Below are positions 26,745-34,538 of a stretch of 50,069 nt of DNA, in pieces (position 1 is the first letter of the stretch; each line of letters begins with the position of its first letter). The notes beneath the pieces were generated by a model. The model did no database searches. It saw only the letters and a list, made by a program, of their open reading frames with translations, and was not told where the DNA came from. The stretch lies in IMG/VR virus record IMGVR_UViG_3300049489_000098, positions 1-50,069 of that record; one strand, written 5' to 3'. This DNA comes from a virus. The translations under genes and the position numbers were made by a program.

Positions 26745-27005
26745 CTATCCAGCAACGGGCTTTGGTTTACGGCTCTTGTACGTACTAGGCACCGCAGCCT
26801 TTATGGGCTTGGTTAGATAGTCATGATATGTGTCCAGCTTGTCGTACGGCCGCTGCTCAAGGCGGCTAGCCGGAGCCTTCAGGAAGATTACTGTCATCGC
26901 CGTGCTACCGCACTCGGGGCACACCGCCACTTCATCCGGCCCCAACCACAACTCAGACGTAGACGAACACCCACCGCAGTAGTAGTCGTGCACCCGTAAG
27001 CTCAC
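26745..27005 (-). CDS. FmdB-like zinc-ribbon protein
   Basis: The protein has 86 residues and a GTG start overlapping the previous stop (GTGA). The layout HDYYCGGCSSTSEL then AVCPECGSTAMTVIF (Cys at about 10, 13, 29 and 32) is that of FmdB-type zinc ribbons, which begin with a Y-x-C-x-x-C strand. The C-terminal half is basic and rich in Tyr and Lys. These proteins are thought to be small regulators or scaffolds binding nucleic acid or protein. Phage versions are widespread and uncharacterised. Confidence 0.7.
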   Translation of the reverse strand: MSLRVHDYYCGGCSSTSELWLGPDEVAVCPECGSTAMTVIFLKAPASRLEQRPYDKLDTYHDYLTKPIKAAVPSTYKSRKPKPVAG

Positions 27006-27190
27006 GTGTCCAGCCCCATATCCCAGCCCTCAGCCGAGTGCTTGGCCTGCGCCTCTCGCAAAATCTCCCATACCCCACCGTCAGCCCCGTGGCATAGCCG
27101 TTTAACGTACGTCGTGGCGGCCTCGGAGCCCTCTTTCTGGAGCTTATCCTTAAGTATGATAACTGCTCGTCGTGCTAGCTTTGGGTGCAC
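27002..27190 (-). CDS. Small hypothetical protein
   Basis: The protein has 62 residues, starting at GTG eight bases after a strong GGGGAGG. It is one helical domain with a basic first half (KLARRAVIILKDKLQKEG) and an acidic Trp-containing C-terminus. Its stop overlaps the start of the zinc-ribbon gene. Just upstream lies a run of ATT/ACT triplets (27203-27228). No family is recognised. Confidence 0.6.
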   Translation of the reverse strand: MHPKLARRAVIILKDKLQKEGSEAATTYVKRLCHGADGGVWEILREAQAKHSAEGWDMGLDT

Positions 27191-27224
27191 CGTAATCCTC
27201 CCCTTATTATTACTATTATTATTA

Positions 27225-27995
27225 TTATGCCGTCTTCTTGAACTTGCGCAGCTTACCGAGCGATATTGGTGACCAGTTGAACCTGCCAGTCTTGTAGTGG
27301 TCTAGCAGTACTATTCCCCTCCAATAAGATGTAAGGCTACCCAAAGCATAATCGTCAACGTGCTCAAAGAAACAGCCCACATTAAGCGCTTGGTTAAGAT
27401 GTGCGGAGCCCGTTCTATGTACGGCCACTGACGCAAGTTTGTGAGTATGTCCAAAAACAACGCTGTGCTGATAGATACCAAGAGCACGCTTACAAGCGCT
27501 GTCCCCGCCAACAGGTCGTCCGGCTTCATTGATTGGTACATGTGTAAAATATACTCCTTTGTATACATAATGCTCCTTGTACGGAACATACTTCCAGCCA
27601 AGGTCCGTTATGCCCAAGTCCTCCCTGTAGTCCACCGCCCCGTCGAATAGCGGCTGGCCGTCTAGGTACCGCCACAGCCTGTCCTCATGGTTTCCCTCGG
27701 TGAGGATGTACTCCTTGCACTTGTGCCCACCGCTGCTGTACACGTTCGCCAAGAACCGCTTCCCGGCATCGATGTCCTTCTGGTAGCGTCTACCCTCCAT
27801 CTTCTTACGCTTATCCTTGTCCCACGCTGACAGGGAGTCAAGCGTTAGCAGATCCCCGATAAACACCACCCGGTCTGGGCGCAGGTCGTTGATGGCGCAG
27901 CCGAGCAACTTGCCGCGACTAACGTCCTGCCCGGCGGACACGTGCACGTCACCAACCACTAGGGTCAGGTCGTCAGATCGTAGCAATTGATTCAT
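27225..27995 (-). CDS. Metallophosphoesterase
   Basis: This is 256 residues from the ATG at 27995, which overlaps the upstream stop as TGATG. All calcineurin-like phosphoesterase motifs are present: GDVHVSAG near residue 15, FIGDLLTLDS near 46, EGNHEDR near 100, HVP near 154 and FGHTHK near 182. They coordinate two metal ions to hydrolyse phosphomono- or diesters. Phage members are found among DNA metabolism genes and may process nucleic acid ends or nucleotides. The neighbouring nucleotide phosphohydrolase supports a role in nucleotide handling, though the substrate cannot be read from sequence. Confidence 0.88.
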   Translation of the reverse strand: MNQLLRSDDLTLVVGDVHVSAGQDVSRGKLLGCAINDLRPDRVVFIGDLLTLDSLSAWDKDKRKKMEGRRYQKDIDAGKRFLANVYSSGGHKCKEYILTEGNHEDRLWRYLDGQPLFDGAVDYREDLGITDLGWKYVPYKEHYVYKGVYFTHVPINEAGRPVGGDSACKRALGIYQHSVVFGHTHKLASVAVHRTGSAHLNQALNVGCFFEHVDDYALGSLTSYWRGIVLLDHYKTGRFNWSPISLGKLRKFKKTA

Positions 27996-28420
27996 CAGAA
28001 CGGCACCTCGTCTGTCCCACCAAACCATCTACTAGGGCGGTCATCCCCCTCCGGATACGCCTTGGCGTAGTGCTCTAGCATGAGCAGATTAGCCATCACG
28101 TGCCCAAGGTGGGGCTTCCCGGACTCGGGATCCATGTCCTCACCTGAGTACCACGCTGACAGGTGACGTAACATACACGCATACGGGATGCTCCAGTTCA
28201 TACCCTTGGCCCAGTTCCACTCGGCGTACTTCCCCGCCCCGTACTCAAGCACATCCGCCCCACTAGTCAACAGATGAAGTGGCACCAAGTCGAGCCTAGT
28301 CTTACCGGCATTAGCGCGTGCACCAGATCCACGCTCGGTAGAGTTTATATCCCCTACCGCGTAGTTAACCAGTCTGTCGGGATTGCTCCAATCGCGAACG
28401 GTATGTTGTGCTGGCGGCAC
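27995..28420 (-). CDS. dATP/dGTP diphosphohydrolase-like protein
   Basis: The region from about 28310 down encodes a clear match to the phage family with Pfam name dGTP_diPhyd_N (formerly DUF5664): GKTRLDLVP, EYGAGKYAEWNWAKGM, LRHLSAWYSGED and DPESGKPHLGHVMANLL. Members hydrolyse or are thought to hydrolyse purine dNTPs, altering the host pool. The start is uncertain: after the endonuclease stop (28354) the frame has no ATG, GTG or TTG before the conserved block. I give the nearest GTG (28420), inside the endonuclease gene, yielding 141 residues. An ATG at 28624 with a good AGGAG would add 68 residues of unconvincing sequence. Confidence 0.8.
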   Translation of the reverse strand: MPPAQHTVRDWSNPDRLVNYAVGDINSTERGSGARANAGKTRLDLVPLHLLTSGADVLEYGAGKYAEWNWAKGMNWSIPYACMLRHLSAWYSGEDMDPESGKPHLGHVMANLLMLEHYAKAYPEGDDRPSRWFGGTDEVPF

Positions 28421-28758
28421 CACATCGAGTACGTTGTATCCGATACCGGGCTGATGCGATTGTCCCGCTGGAACACCATACGAAGATCTACGCCGGGGTT
28501 CTGCTCGATCGCAGACAGGACCTTCGTTCGGTCCTCGGATGTGAACCGTCCCTTGCTCTCCAAAAGTATCCTCGTCCCCGGTATACGGAAATCCGGTGTG
28601 TACCATCGCGGCTTCGGTTGCCATCTAAGTTTCTCCTCTGGTGGTTCGTAATCTAACCTGATCCCCGTTTCCTTGAATGCCCGGTCACTCAGGTACTTCT
28701 CAAACCCTGAGCGAAACCCGGCACGCTTGGCCTCAACTCGCTTCCTGTGACGCGCCAC
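28354..28758 (-). CDS. Endonuclease I, Holliday junction resolvase
   Basis: This is 134 residues from a GTG at 28758, six bases after GGAGG. It is T7 gp3-like. The catalytic residues of the family are visible at nearly the same positions as in T7: E20, D56 in YTPDF, and E67 with K69 in LESKG. The enzyme resolves branched DNA before packaging and helps degrade host DNA. It lies in a block with a T7-like exonuclease and polymerase. It overlaps the membrane protein gene upstream by 26 bases and the phosphohydrolase gene downstream. Confidence 0.9.
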   Translation of the reverse strand: MARHRKRVEAKRAGFRSGFEKYLSDRAFKETGIRLDYEPPEEKLRWQPKPRWYTPDFRIPGTRILLESKGRFTSEDRTKVLSAIEQNPGVDLRMVFQRDNRISPVSDTTYSMWCRQHNIPFAIGAIPTDWLTTR

Positions 28759-29038
28759 AATGACCCTCCAACATAGGCTGCTTAGTGTGGTACCTCTTGT
28801 GCACCAGCATGGCGCACAACGCACCCGCACCAGCAGCGGCCCCTATTGTCAGGGCCAGCGGTAACGTAAACCCCAGCACAGCGACCTTGGCTATTACGTA
28901 CACCTCGGTCAAGGCCAGCCCAAAGCTGGTGGGAAGCACCATCCCGTAGTTATCGAACGCCACATTTCTCTGCTGGTACGCTTTGAGAAAAATGAATCCA
29001 AAGTTCGCTACGGCCACAGTAAGGTACGTCGTTAACAT
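28733..29038 (-). CDS. Small multi-pass membrane protein
   Basis: This is 101 residues from the ATG at 29038, with GGAGG nine bases upstream and a 7-base overlap with the exonuclease stop. Hydrophobic segments at about 3-18, 36-58 and 59-79 predict three membrane helices, with a positively charged HKRYHTK after the last. The size suits a holin-like or anchoring protein, but its place amid recombination genes may point to membrane attachment of the replisome or a host membrane effect. No family is recognised. Confidence 0.65.
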   Translation of the reverse strand: MLTTYLTVAVANFGFIFLKAYQQRNVAFDNYGMVLPTSFGLALTEVYVIAKVAVLGFTLPLALTIGAAAGAGALCAMLVHKRYHTKQPMLEGHCGASQEAS

Positions 29039-29865
29039 GAGTCCGGTACCTCCCACCACTGATCCGGCTCCCGTCGTATCCACAGAAGCCGCCCCATCTC
29101 CGTCATCACCGTTCTCCAGTCGTCTCCGTAGTGCTTCTTGTACGTCTCTGCTACAAGCCGGGGCCAGTCACTCGGGCCACCGTTGGCTAGCACCTTGGCC
29201 GCACCAGCCGGCCCCATACCGGGAATACCTTGGATGTTATCCGTAGAGTCCCCGGTCAGTAGCTGACGCCAAAACGTCTTGTCGGCTTCTTCTGGATCAA
29301 CGTAATAAGCCAAGTTCTTGGCAAAGTTGTAGTGCAGTCCCGGAACCATGTTCAGATCTTTATCTAGCGAAGCTATCACTGATGCTTCCGGGTCCTGCAG
29401 CCACAGCCTGTAGTGGTTGATTCCGATGTAGTCGTCCGCCTCCTCTCCGTCACTTACAGCAGACTTGTATCTAGTCTGCAAATACTCCCGAATAGCCTTC
29501 TCGTGGGTTGGGCGATGTGCAGTATCTCGGTTACCCTTGTACGGCTTGGTCTTGGCCACATGATACCTGAAGTTGTCATCCCCAGATAGGCACACAGTTA
29601 TCTCGTCCCGCGATACCTGCAACGTCTCCATCATGGAGTACATCATCAGCTTGATGGTGTGCAGCGCGTTCTCCAGTGGCTCCACCTCCCTACAAGACTC
29701 AAGTGTAGCGGGGTCTATCATGTGGGTCTGCATGTAGGACTCAGCCTCTTTCTTGTACTGAAAGCGCCGAGGCTTACCGTCAGATCCTGTCAGATAGTAC
29801 GCTGTCTTTTCAGCAGCGAACCCCGCCCGAAACACTACAATATCACCGTCCAACCACACGTGCAT
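29032..29865 (-). CDS. 5'-3' exonuclease, T7 gp6-like
   Basis: The protein has 277 residues. FEN/5'-3' exonuclease motifs are clear: N-terminal WLDGDIVVFRAG with D6 and D8, EEADDYIG (141-148), ASLDKDL (165-171) and LTGDSTDNIQGIPGMGP (203-219), including the helix-hairpin-helix. These bind two metal ions and the 5' DNA flap. In T7 the homologue removes RNA primers and degrades host DNA. It is next to the ssDNA-binding protein and endonuclease I, as expected for a replication-recombination module. Confidence 0.92.
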   Translation of the reverse strand: MHVWLDGDIVVFRAGFAAEKTAYYLTGSDGKPRRFQYKKEAESYMQTHMIDPATLESCREVEPLENALHTIKLMMYSMMETLQVSRDEITVCLSGDDNFRYHVAKTKPYKGNRDTAHRPTHEKAIREYLQTRYKSAVSDGEEADDYIGINHYRLWLQDPEASVIASLDKDLNMVPGLHYNFAKNLAYYVDPEEADKTFWRQLLTGDSTDNIQGIPGMGPAGAAKVLANGGPSDWPRLVAETYKKHYGDDWRTVMTEMGRLLWIRREPDQWWEVPDSC

Positions 29866-29873
29866 GATGTAAA

Positions 29874-30473
29874 TTACTCGTCGTCGTAGTCGGGAGTATC
29901 GTCGCTATCGGCCTCGGTAGGCGTACTGCCCGCCTGCGCAGTATCAGCAAGCAGGTTAGGGGCGTCCATGCGCTTCTTCATGAGCCCAACAGCCACGGTG
30001 TCGATTGCGTCAAGCAATGCATCGAGGACAGCGCCCTTCTTGGTTGGGAGCGTAAGGCCCCCGTTAGCCAACGCAAGCTCCACCACCTTGATAGCCGACT
30101 CCTGCGCACCGCAGTACGTCATGCGTGGGATATCCACGCTCTGATATCGAGCGTCCTTCTCGATGTCTCGGGCCTCCTTAGCTTCCCAGTAAGAGTCCCG
30201 CGAAGCCGCCACTGGTGCGGCATTGCGCGGAGCCGGTGCCCGCTGCACCTCGCCGTCGGCTAGCACGGTAATGGACTTGTAGTCCACGTTGCCCTTTTCG
30301 TCAGAGGCAAACTTGATGGACTTGCCCACTGCAATGCCGAACTTGGCTGGATTAGTCTTTCCGGTACGATACCACGCCTTGTTGCCTTCCAGCAAGAAAG
30401 AGTGAAGCGTTACTGTGCCCTGTGGGCCTTCCCAGTCCTTGGTAGCGAGTCGTTGAACAATGCCTTGTGCCAT
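29874..30473 (-). CDS. ssDNA-binding protein, gp2.5-like
   Basis: The protein has 199 residues. The first 75 residues form an OB-fold-like strand pattern (TVTLHSFLLEGNKAWYRTG), and the middle is helical. The C-terminus is strongly acidic (SDDTPDYDDE), the tail used by phage and bacterial SSBs to recruit polymerase and helicase. It is the first gene after promoter-like element A (30526-30551) and is followed by the exonuclease. It probably coats single strands during replication and recombination. Sequence similarity to a specific family is weak by eye, so the call relies on the tail and the context. Confidence 0.7.
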   Translation of the reverse strand: MAQGIVQRLATKDWEGPQGTVTLHSFLLEGNKAWYRTGKTNPAKFGIAVGKSIKFASDEKGNVDYKSITVLADGEVQRAPAPRNAAPVAASRDSYWEAKEARDIEKDARYQSVDIPRMTYCGAQESAIKVVELALANGGLTLPTKKGAVLDALLDAIDTVAVGLMKKRMDAPNLLADTAQAGSTPTEADSDDTPDYDDE

Positions 30474-30525
30474 GCGTGTATTACCTCACGTAGTAAGTTA
30501 AATAATTAATACCCCGTACTCTATA

Positions 30526-30551
30526 AACGTTTGAGAACGTGTTTTGTGACA
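30526..30551 (-). promoter_or_regulatory. Promoter-like element A, ECF type
   Basis: On the - strand it reads TGTCAC, 16 bases, CGTT, with conserved AAA after TGTCAC and CTCAAA before CGTT. It is one of three copies in the genome (others at 36100-36125 and 49990-50015), all with the same 16-base spacer. It lies directly after the polymerase stop and 53 bases before the ssDNA-binding gene. I propose it is recognised by the phage sigma factor. Confidence 0.8.
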
Positions 30552-30553
30552 AT

Positions 30554-32374
30554 TTAATTCACTTGTACTACCTCCCCAGTGCTCAAGTCCTCCTCGTACT
30601 TGACCTCGTTCTTCGCCCCCCAGTGTGTGCCACTGGTGACGCCACACCCCAGCGGAACTATCAACGTAACGCCGTATATGGCTTTCAGGGACGCTTTGGC
30701 GTCCACCACTAGGCACTGCTTGGCCAACACGTGGAACGCCTCTAGCTCGTTCTCAGGAAGCTCAGCGATGATGCTGTCATGCACACTGTTTATCAAGAAC
30801 ATCCTGTAGCCGCCGTCATTGATGCGATGCCACATCCACACAACGGCCAATGGAACTATCTCTCCGGTAGCAAAGCCCTGCACCGGATAGTTGCATATGG
30901 ACGTTGTGTTGTTTATGTACCCCGTAGCACTCATAGTCGTATCGGGCCAGTAAAAGATCAAGCCGTACTCCGTCTCAAGCTTCTTGGTACGTAGTACGGT
31001 GTTGATCCAAGCGTTCTGGGCCTCGGTTATTCCCTTGTAGCGCTTTCGGAAGTACTCGTAATAGGCCATCTCGTCATCTGTGCCCTTCGTGCCGCCGTAT
31101 AGTGGCTTGAACGTGTGAGCCTTGGCCGTCTGCCTATCGCACTTGATTATACCAGCCGTAGCCGTGTGTACATCGACACGATTGGCGATATCCTCCAAGC
31201 CCGTGGCGTCTCGTCCAAGGTGCACCGCAGCGCGGAACTCTAGCTGCGCCTCGTCGGCCTCCCCAATTAGCCACCCCTCTGCCCGGCTCCGAAATAGCCG
31301 CTTATACGCCCGTTGCAGGTTATGCAACTGTACCTTGTAGCGTCTACCAGAGGACGACAGCCGGTGTGTGCGAGTGTTGCTCTGATTGAACGCAGCATAC
31401 AGCACCCCGTTATCGTCACTTGTTACACACTGCCTAAACTTCCTCAAGTAAAAACCAAGGTCGTGTGCGCTGGTCTTGGCTGCCTTGTACAGACGTATAA
31501 AGGTCTGCTGTTTGGCGTTGCGAGGCTTAAGCGCCATGATCGTCGCCGCATCAGTCAGCGGCGCGCCCTTGGGCGTAGTCCTCACACGGCCGTACTTGGT
31601 CAACTGTGGTATACCTAGCGTAGTGTACAGGTACTCCGCCAGTTGCTTGCCGCTGTTGAAGTTGATGCCTCCCGTCATCTCGGCTAGCTTCTTCTCAAGC
31701 CGGTCAAGTTCCTTGGTGGCCTTGGTGTACTCCTCCTCAACACGCTCACTGTCCAAGTACATCCCGTGCCGCTCAATGTCGGCAAGCACTGGGGTAAGCA
31801 GACAGCGAGAGTACACCACTGGCAACAGACGTGTGCCCTTCATATCGGCAAGCTGTTGCTTGTACAGCCTTACCGTAAGGGCTACGTCGAATTCACAGTA
31901 CCGCTCTAGCCAAGACGACGGTATTGCCGCTGGGCTCACGCCAGCCTTAATGAGCCGTGAGACTACAGATTCCTTACCTAGCCTCCATCGGCGCATAGCT
32001 ATGCTGTCTAGACTCAAGTGCTGCATCTGCCACCGATTGCCGCCAATCACGTACTCGGCCAGCATAGTGTCGTACACAAGCACCGTGTGCAAGTCCAGCC
32101 CGCACCGCTCCAGCCACTGCAACTCAAACTTGGCGTTGTGCGCTATCAGAAAGTCTGCCTTGGCTATGTCACTGACAAGCTCCTGTAACTCAAACTCCCC
32201 GGCAAACACAGAGCGTGCCTTTCCATCACTGGTACGCCAGTGAGCGAACACGATCCGGTTATCCTTGTTGAGGGCCGATCCCCTGTCAGTGTTGGTAGTC
32301 TCGAAATCAAGAGCTACCCACGAGCCCGTCCGGTACACCTCAACATCCGGGTGAGTAAGAAACTTGGGCAGCAC
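30554..32374 (-). CDS. DNA polymerase, family A
   Basis: This 606-residue replicative polymerase has 3'-5' proofreading. Exonuclease motifs: ALDFETT (21-27), LIAHNAKFELQWL (near 80) and YCEFDVALTVRLY. Polymerase motif A is EADEAQLEFRA (near 371), motif B RQTAKAHTFKPLYGG (near 414) and motif C NSVHDSIIAEL (near 528). The layout is that of T7 gp5 (704 residues) but shorter; the thioredoxin-binding insertion of T7 is not evident, so processivity may come from another factor. GTG start after GGGGGAG. The gene is in one run with the helicase. Confidence 0.95.
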   Translation of the reverse strand: MLPKFLTHPDVEVYRTGSWVALDFETTNTDRGSALNKDNRIVFAHWRTSDGKARSVFAGEFELQELVSDIAKADFLIAHNAKFELQWLERCGLDLHTVLVYDTMLAEYVIGGNRWQMQHLSLDSIAMRRWRLGKESVVSRLIKAGVSPAAIPSSWLERYCEFDVALTVRLYKQQLADMKGTRLLPVVYSRCLLTPVLADIERHGMYLDSERVEEEYTKATKELDRLEKKLAEMTGGINFNSGKQLAEYLYTTLGIPQLTKYGRVRTTPKGAPLTDAATIMALKPRNAKQQTFIRLYKAAKTSAHDLGFYLRKFRQCVTSDDNGVLYAAFNQSNTRTHRLSSSGRRYKVQLHNLQRAYKRLFRSRAEGWLIGEADEAQLEFRAAVHLGRDATGLEDIANRVDVHTATAGIIKCDRQTAKAHTFKPLYGGTKGTDDEMAYYEYFRKRYKGITEAQNAWINTVLRTKKLETEYGLIFYWPDTTMSATGYINNTTSICNYPVQGFATGEIVPLAVVWMWHRINDGGYRMFLINSVHDSIIAELPENELEAFHVLAKQCLVVDAKASLKAIYGVTLIVPLGCGVTSGTHWGAKNEVKYEEDLSTGEVVQVN

Positions 32375-32377
32375 AGG

Positions 32378-32629
32378 TCACTCCCCCTCACGTGGAACCT
32401 TGTTGATATCCCGCAATAGCAACTCGCCAAGCACGTTAATCTTGTCAGAGAAGCGGTGCAGCACCGACCCAAGCTTTACAGCAGGAAGTCCTGTCATGTC
32501 AATCGGCATGGTAGAGCTACTGTACTGGTAGACGTACTTGCCATCTCTGCTAAGTGGGTGCGCCATGTCCCGGTACGCATTGACGGTGGTAATGGGCACG
32601 CCATTTACGCTAAGCGATAGTGTCAACAT
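32378..32629 (-). CDS. Small protein between helicase and polymerase
   Basis: This is 83 residues, starting 4 bases after the helicase stop (GGGGAGAG before ATG) and ending 4 bases before the polymerase start. It has a beta-rich N-terminal half with a Tyr/Ser cluster and a helical C-terminal half (VLHRFSDKINVLGELLLRDI). No family is recognised. Tight placement between two replisome genes suggests a replisome accessory such as a loader or clamp-like factor, by position only. Confidence 0.65.
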   Translation of the reverse strand: MLTLSLSVNGVPITTVNAYRDMAHPLSRDGKYVYQYSSSTMPIDMTGLPAVKLGSVLHRFSDKINVLGELLLRDINKVPREGE

Positions 32630-32632
32630 CCC

Positions 32633-33850
32633 TCACTCTCCCCTCATTCGGTTATACGCCACCTCTACAGTGACCGGTATAATAGCATGACTGCCGCTAC
32701 GCTTGTTCTTGCACAAGGTGAGCACTCGCCTATTAGCCTCAAGGCTCTGCACGCTAGCCCCGATACCGATCATCACGTCAGCTTGGGCTGGTATGCCCGT
32801 ATTGCTGTAGTCCACGTCCCCCTTATCCAGCACGTCCTTATTGGATGCGCTATCTCCAGCTTGCGTCACGGACAGCACCACCACACGATAGCGCTTGGCT
32901 ATGTTGCGGGCTGCCGTAGCCGCCTTCTCCAGCTTCACAGTATAGTTCTGCTCCCCAAGGTCGAGGTTGCGCAACTGATCCAGTACCACTACGTCCGGCT
33001 TGTACTCACGCACCAGTGACTCTATCACTGGGGGAGACCCCGGGCTCAGTGGCGCAAAGATGATGTTGTCGTAGCCCTTATCCCTAGCTCTAGCCTCAGC
33101 GCGCGCCGGGTCTGCCTCAATCTCCCCTATAGTCATCCCGGATAGCCGCCCCACCGTGCGCATAATCAAGTCCTCTACGGGCTCCTCGTTGCCGACGTAC
33201 AGCACCGTAAGCCCCGCACGCAGGAACCCAGACACAGCGTTAATCACGAACATGGTCTTGCCTATCTCCGGCTGGGCAAAGACAATTACGTGGTGCCCAC
33301 GTCGTAGCCCACCCCGCAAGTGATCGTTAAGCGCCCGAGGCAGTATCGGGATAAGCCCCTCCTCTCGCTCCTTGGCCACTAGCTCCGCAAGGTTAGCGCT
33401 ACGCATAACCGGGATAGCCTTGGCGACCGCATCAGAGCTTGCCGCAGCAGCAGCTACCGACCACCGTTGATAGTCAGCAACAAGGGCGTCTATGTCCGCC
33501 TTTGTGCTTCCCATCAAAGCACTGGCCAGCTTATTCCCCGCTACGTCTTTACGCATGTGCAGCAGGTCAGAGATCACGTTCGGTGGGGATACCGTCTCCC
33601 CCGCCAGCCCCTCTATAAGCTCGCTAAACAGTTTCTTGTGCTTGGGGTTGTTGTACTGTCGCGCAACACTAGCCGCCAAGATACTGCCATCCGTGGACGT
33701 GGCCTCTGGGTCGTTGTTGTAGTACTCCGCTATAGCACCAAGGACAACCCTGCCCTGCTCGCTAAAGTCATCTCCGGCGTTCTCCTTGTGCACGCTCTCC
33801 CACGCCTTGCGGGACTTTATGCACGCAACTAGTACTGATCGTTCACTCAT
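32633..33850 (-). CDS. Replicative DNA helicase, DnaB-like
   Basis: The protein has 405 residues. The RecA-like ATPase core includes Walker A in FAQPEIGKTM (191-200), a YVGNEEP strand (218-224) with the catalytic Glu, and Walker B VVVLDQLRNLD (287-297), followed by VVLSVTQAGD and an arginine-finger region KNKRSGS. An N-terminal helical domain (1-150) matches DnaB-type helicases. The hexamer would unwind DNA ahead of the polymerase. Unlike T7 gp4, it is separate from the primase. The final Gly of the usual Walker A is retained, but the loop is the short QPEIGKT form. Confidence 0.92.
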   Translation of the reverse strand: MSERSVLVACIKSRKAWESVHKENAGDDFSEQGRVVLGAIAEYYNNDPEATSTDGSILAASVARQYNNPKHKKLFSELIEGLAGETVSPPNVISDLLHMRKDVAGNKLASALMGSTKADIDALVADYQRWSVAAAAASSDAVAKAIPVMRSANLAELVAKEREEGLIPILPRALNDHLRGGLRRGHHVIVFAQPEIGKTMFVINAVSGFLRAGLTVLYVGNEEPVEDLIMRTVGRLSGMTIGEIEADPARAEARARDKGYDNIIFAPLSPGSPPVIESLVREYKPDVVVLDQLRNLDLGEQNYTVKLEKAATAARNIAKRYRVVVLSVTQAGDSASNKDVLDKGDVDYSNTGIPAQADVMIGIGASVQSLEANRRVLTLCKNKRSGSHAIIPVTVEVAYNRMRGE

Positions 33851-33861
33851 TCATGCCCCCG

Positions 33862-34023
33862 TTAAATGTCCCACTCCCGCCTAGCGCACCGGCACGCTTC
33901 CTCAATGCTGTCCCCCGCCGCCCTGCACTCAAAGTACGTATCAAGTACCTCATTCCACATGTCCCCGGCATCTCGCTCCAAGTCAGCTAGCAACTGAAGC
34001 TCGTCCCATGCTTGTCTAGTCAT
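33862..34023 (-). CDS. Small helical protein, 53 residues
   Basis: This short reading frame has a good ribosome site (GGGGAGTGAGC before ATG) and fills the space between the HNH nuclease and helicase genes. It is acidic, with Trp at both ends and two Cys (ECRAAGDSIEEACRCARREW). It may be a small helicase regulator or simply an unknown middle protein. The start lies 3 bases past the HNH stop, consistent with coupling. Confidence 0.65.
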   Translation of the reverse strand: MTRQAWDELQLLADLERDAGDMWNEVLDTYFECRAAGDSIEEACRCARREWDI

Positions 34024-34026
34024 AGC

Positions 34027-34308
34027 TCACTCCCCGTAATACTCCCACAAAACTGCATTACATCGTGCGTGCACAGCACCTACTGTTTTATCAGTGTTGT
34101 GGTCATGGTGCAAGTGCACAGGGTGGTCGAAGAAACCTTCTGGGTACAGCTCAGTAGTGACCTTAGTGTATTTGACTTTGTGTGTGGGCGGACCGCTAAG
34201 GTCGTTCTGGCAAAAATAGCACTTACCACCCTGAAGCTCAACATACTTCTCACGAACGGCCCTGCGCTCATGCGGCAGCAATGCTCGGTAGTTAACTGGT
34301 AGATCCAT
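34027..34308 (-). CDS. HNH / endonuclease VII-like nuclease
   Basis: This is 93 residues from the ATG at 34308. CYFCQ (C30, C33) and a later ARCNAVL (C83) form the zinc site, and HLHHDHNTDK (65-74) is the beta-beta-alpha-metal active site. The order C-x2-C, HHDH, CN is that of phage recombination endonuclease VII-type HNH enzymes, which cut branched DNA. It could also be a packaging HNH or homing-type nuclease. It overlaps the upstream gene by 17 bases. It gives the phage a second junction nuclease besides endonuclease I. Confidence 0.8.
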   Translation of the reverse strand: MDLPVNYRALLPHERRAVREKYVELQGGKCYFCQNDLSGPPTHKVKYTKVTTELYPEGFFDHPVHLHHDHNTDKTVGAVHARCNAVLWEYYGE

Positions 34309-34528
34309 AACTGGTAGCCCCGCTGTACTCTCCTCTGAACGTTGCGCACTTAGTGTACGCCCACGACTCGGTCCCACATCCACGAACGTGCCTAAACCGT
34401 TCGGGCAGCTCCCCACGATAGCTTAGGCTCGCCTCAGCCCACGCAGGAATAGACTTCCCGCACCTCCCCCATCCGCTTCTTGGGTTAACGGTGTCCTTCT
34501 CATAGTACACGCAGTCCATACATTGCAT
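34292..34528 (-). CDS. Cys-rich small protein
   Basis: This is 78 residues from the ATG at 34528, chosen because AGGAGG lies five bases upstream; a longer frame overlaps the RNA ligase. Cysteines at about 3, 6, 23, 50 and 60 (MQCMDCVYYEKD, WGRCGKS) suggest a zinc-binding domain of the type seen in many small phage proteins beginning C-x2-C-x-Y. The function is unknown. Confidence 0.6.
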   Translation of the reverse strand: MQCMDCVYYEKDTVNPRSGWGRCGKSIPAWAEASLSYRGELPERFRHVRGCGTESWAYTKCATFRGEYSGATSYGSTS

Positions 34529-34538
34529 ACATTCCTCC

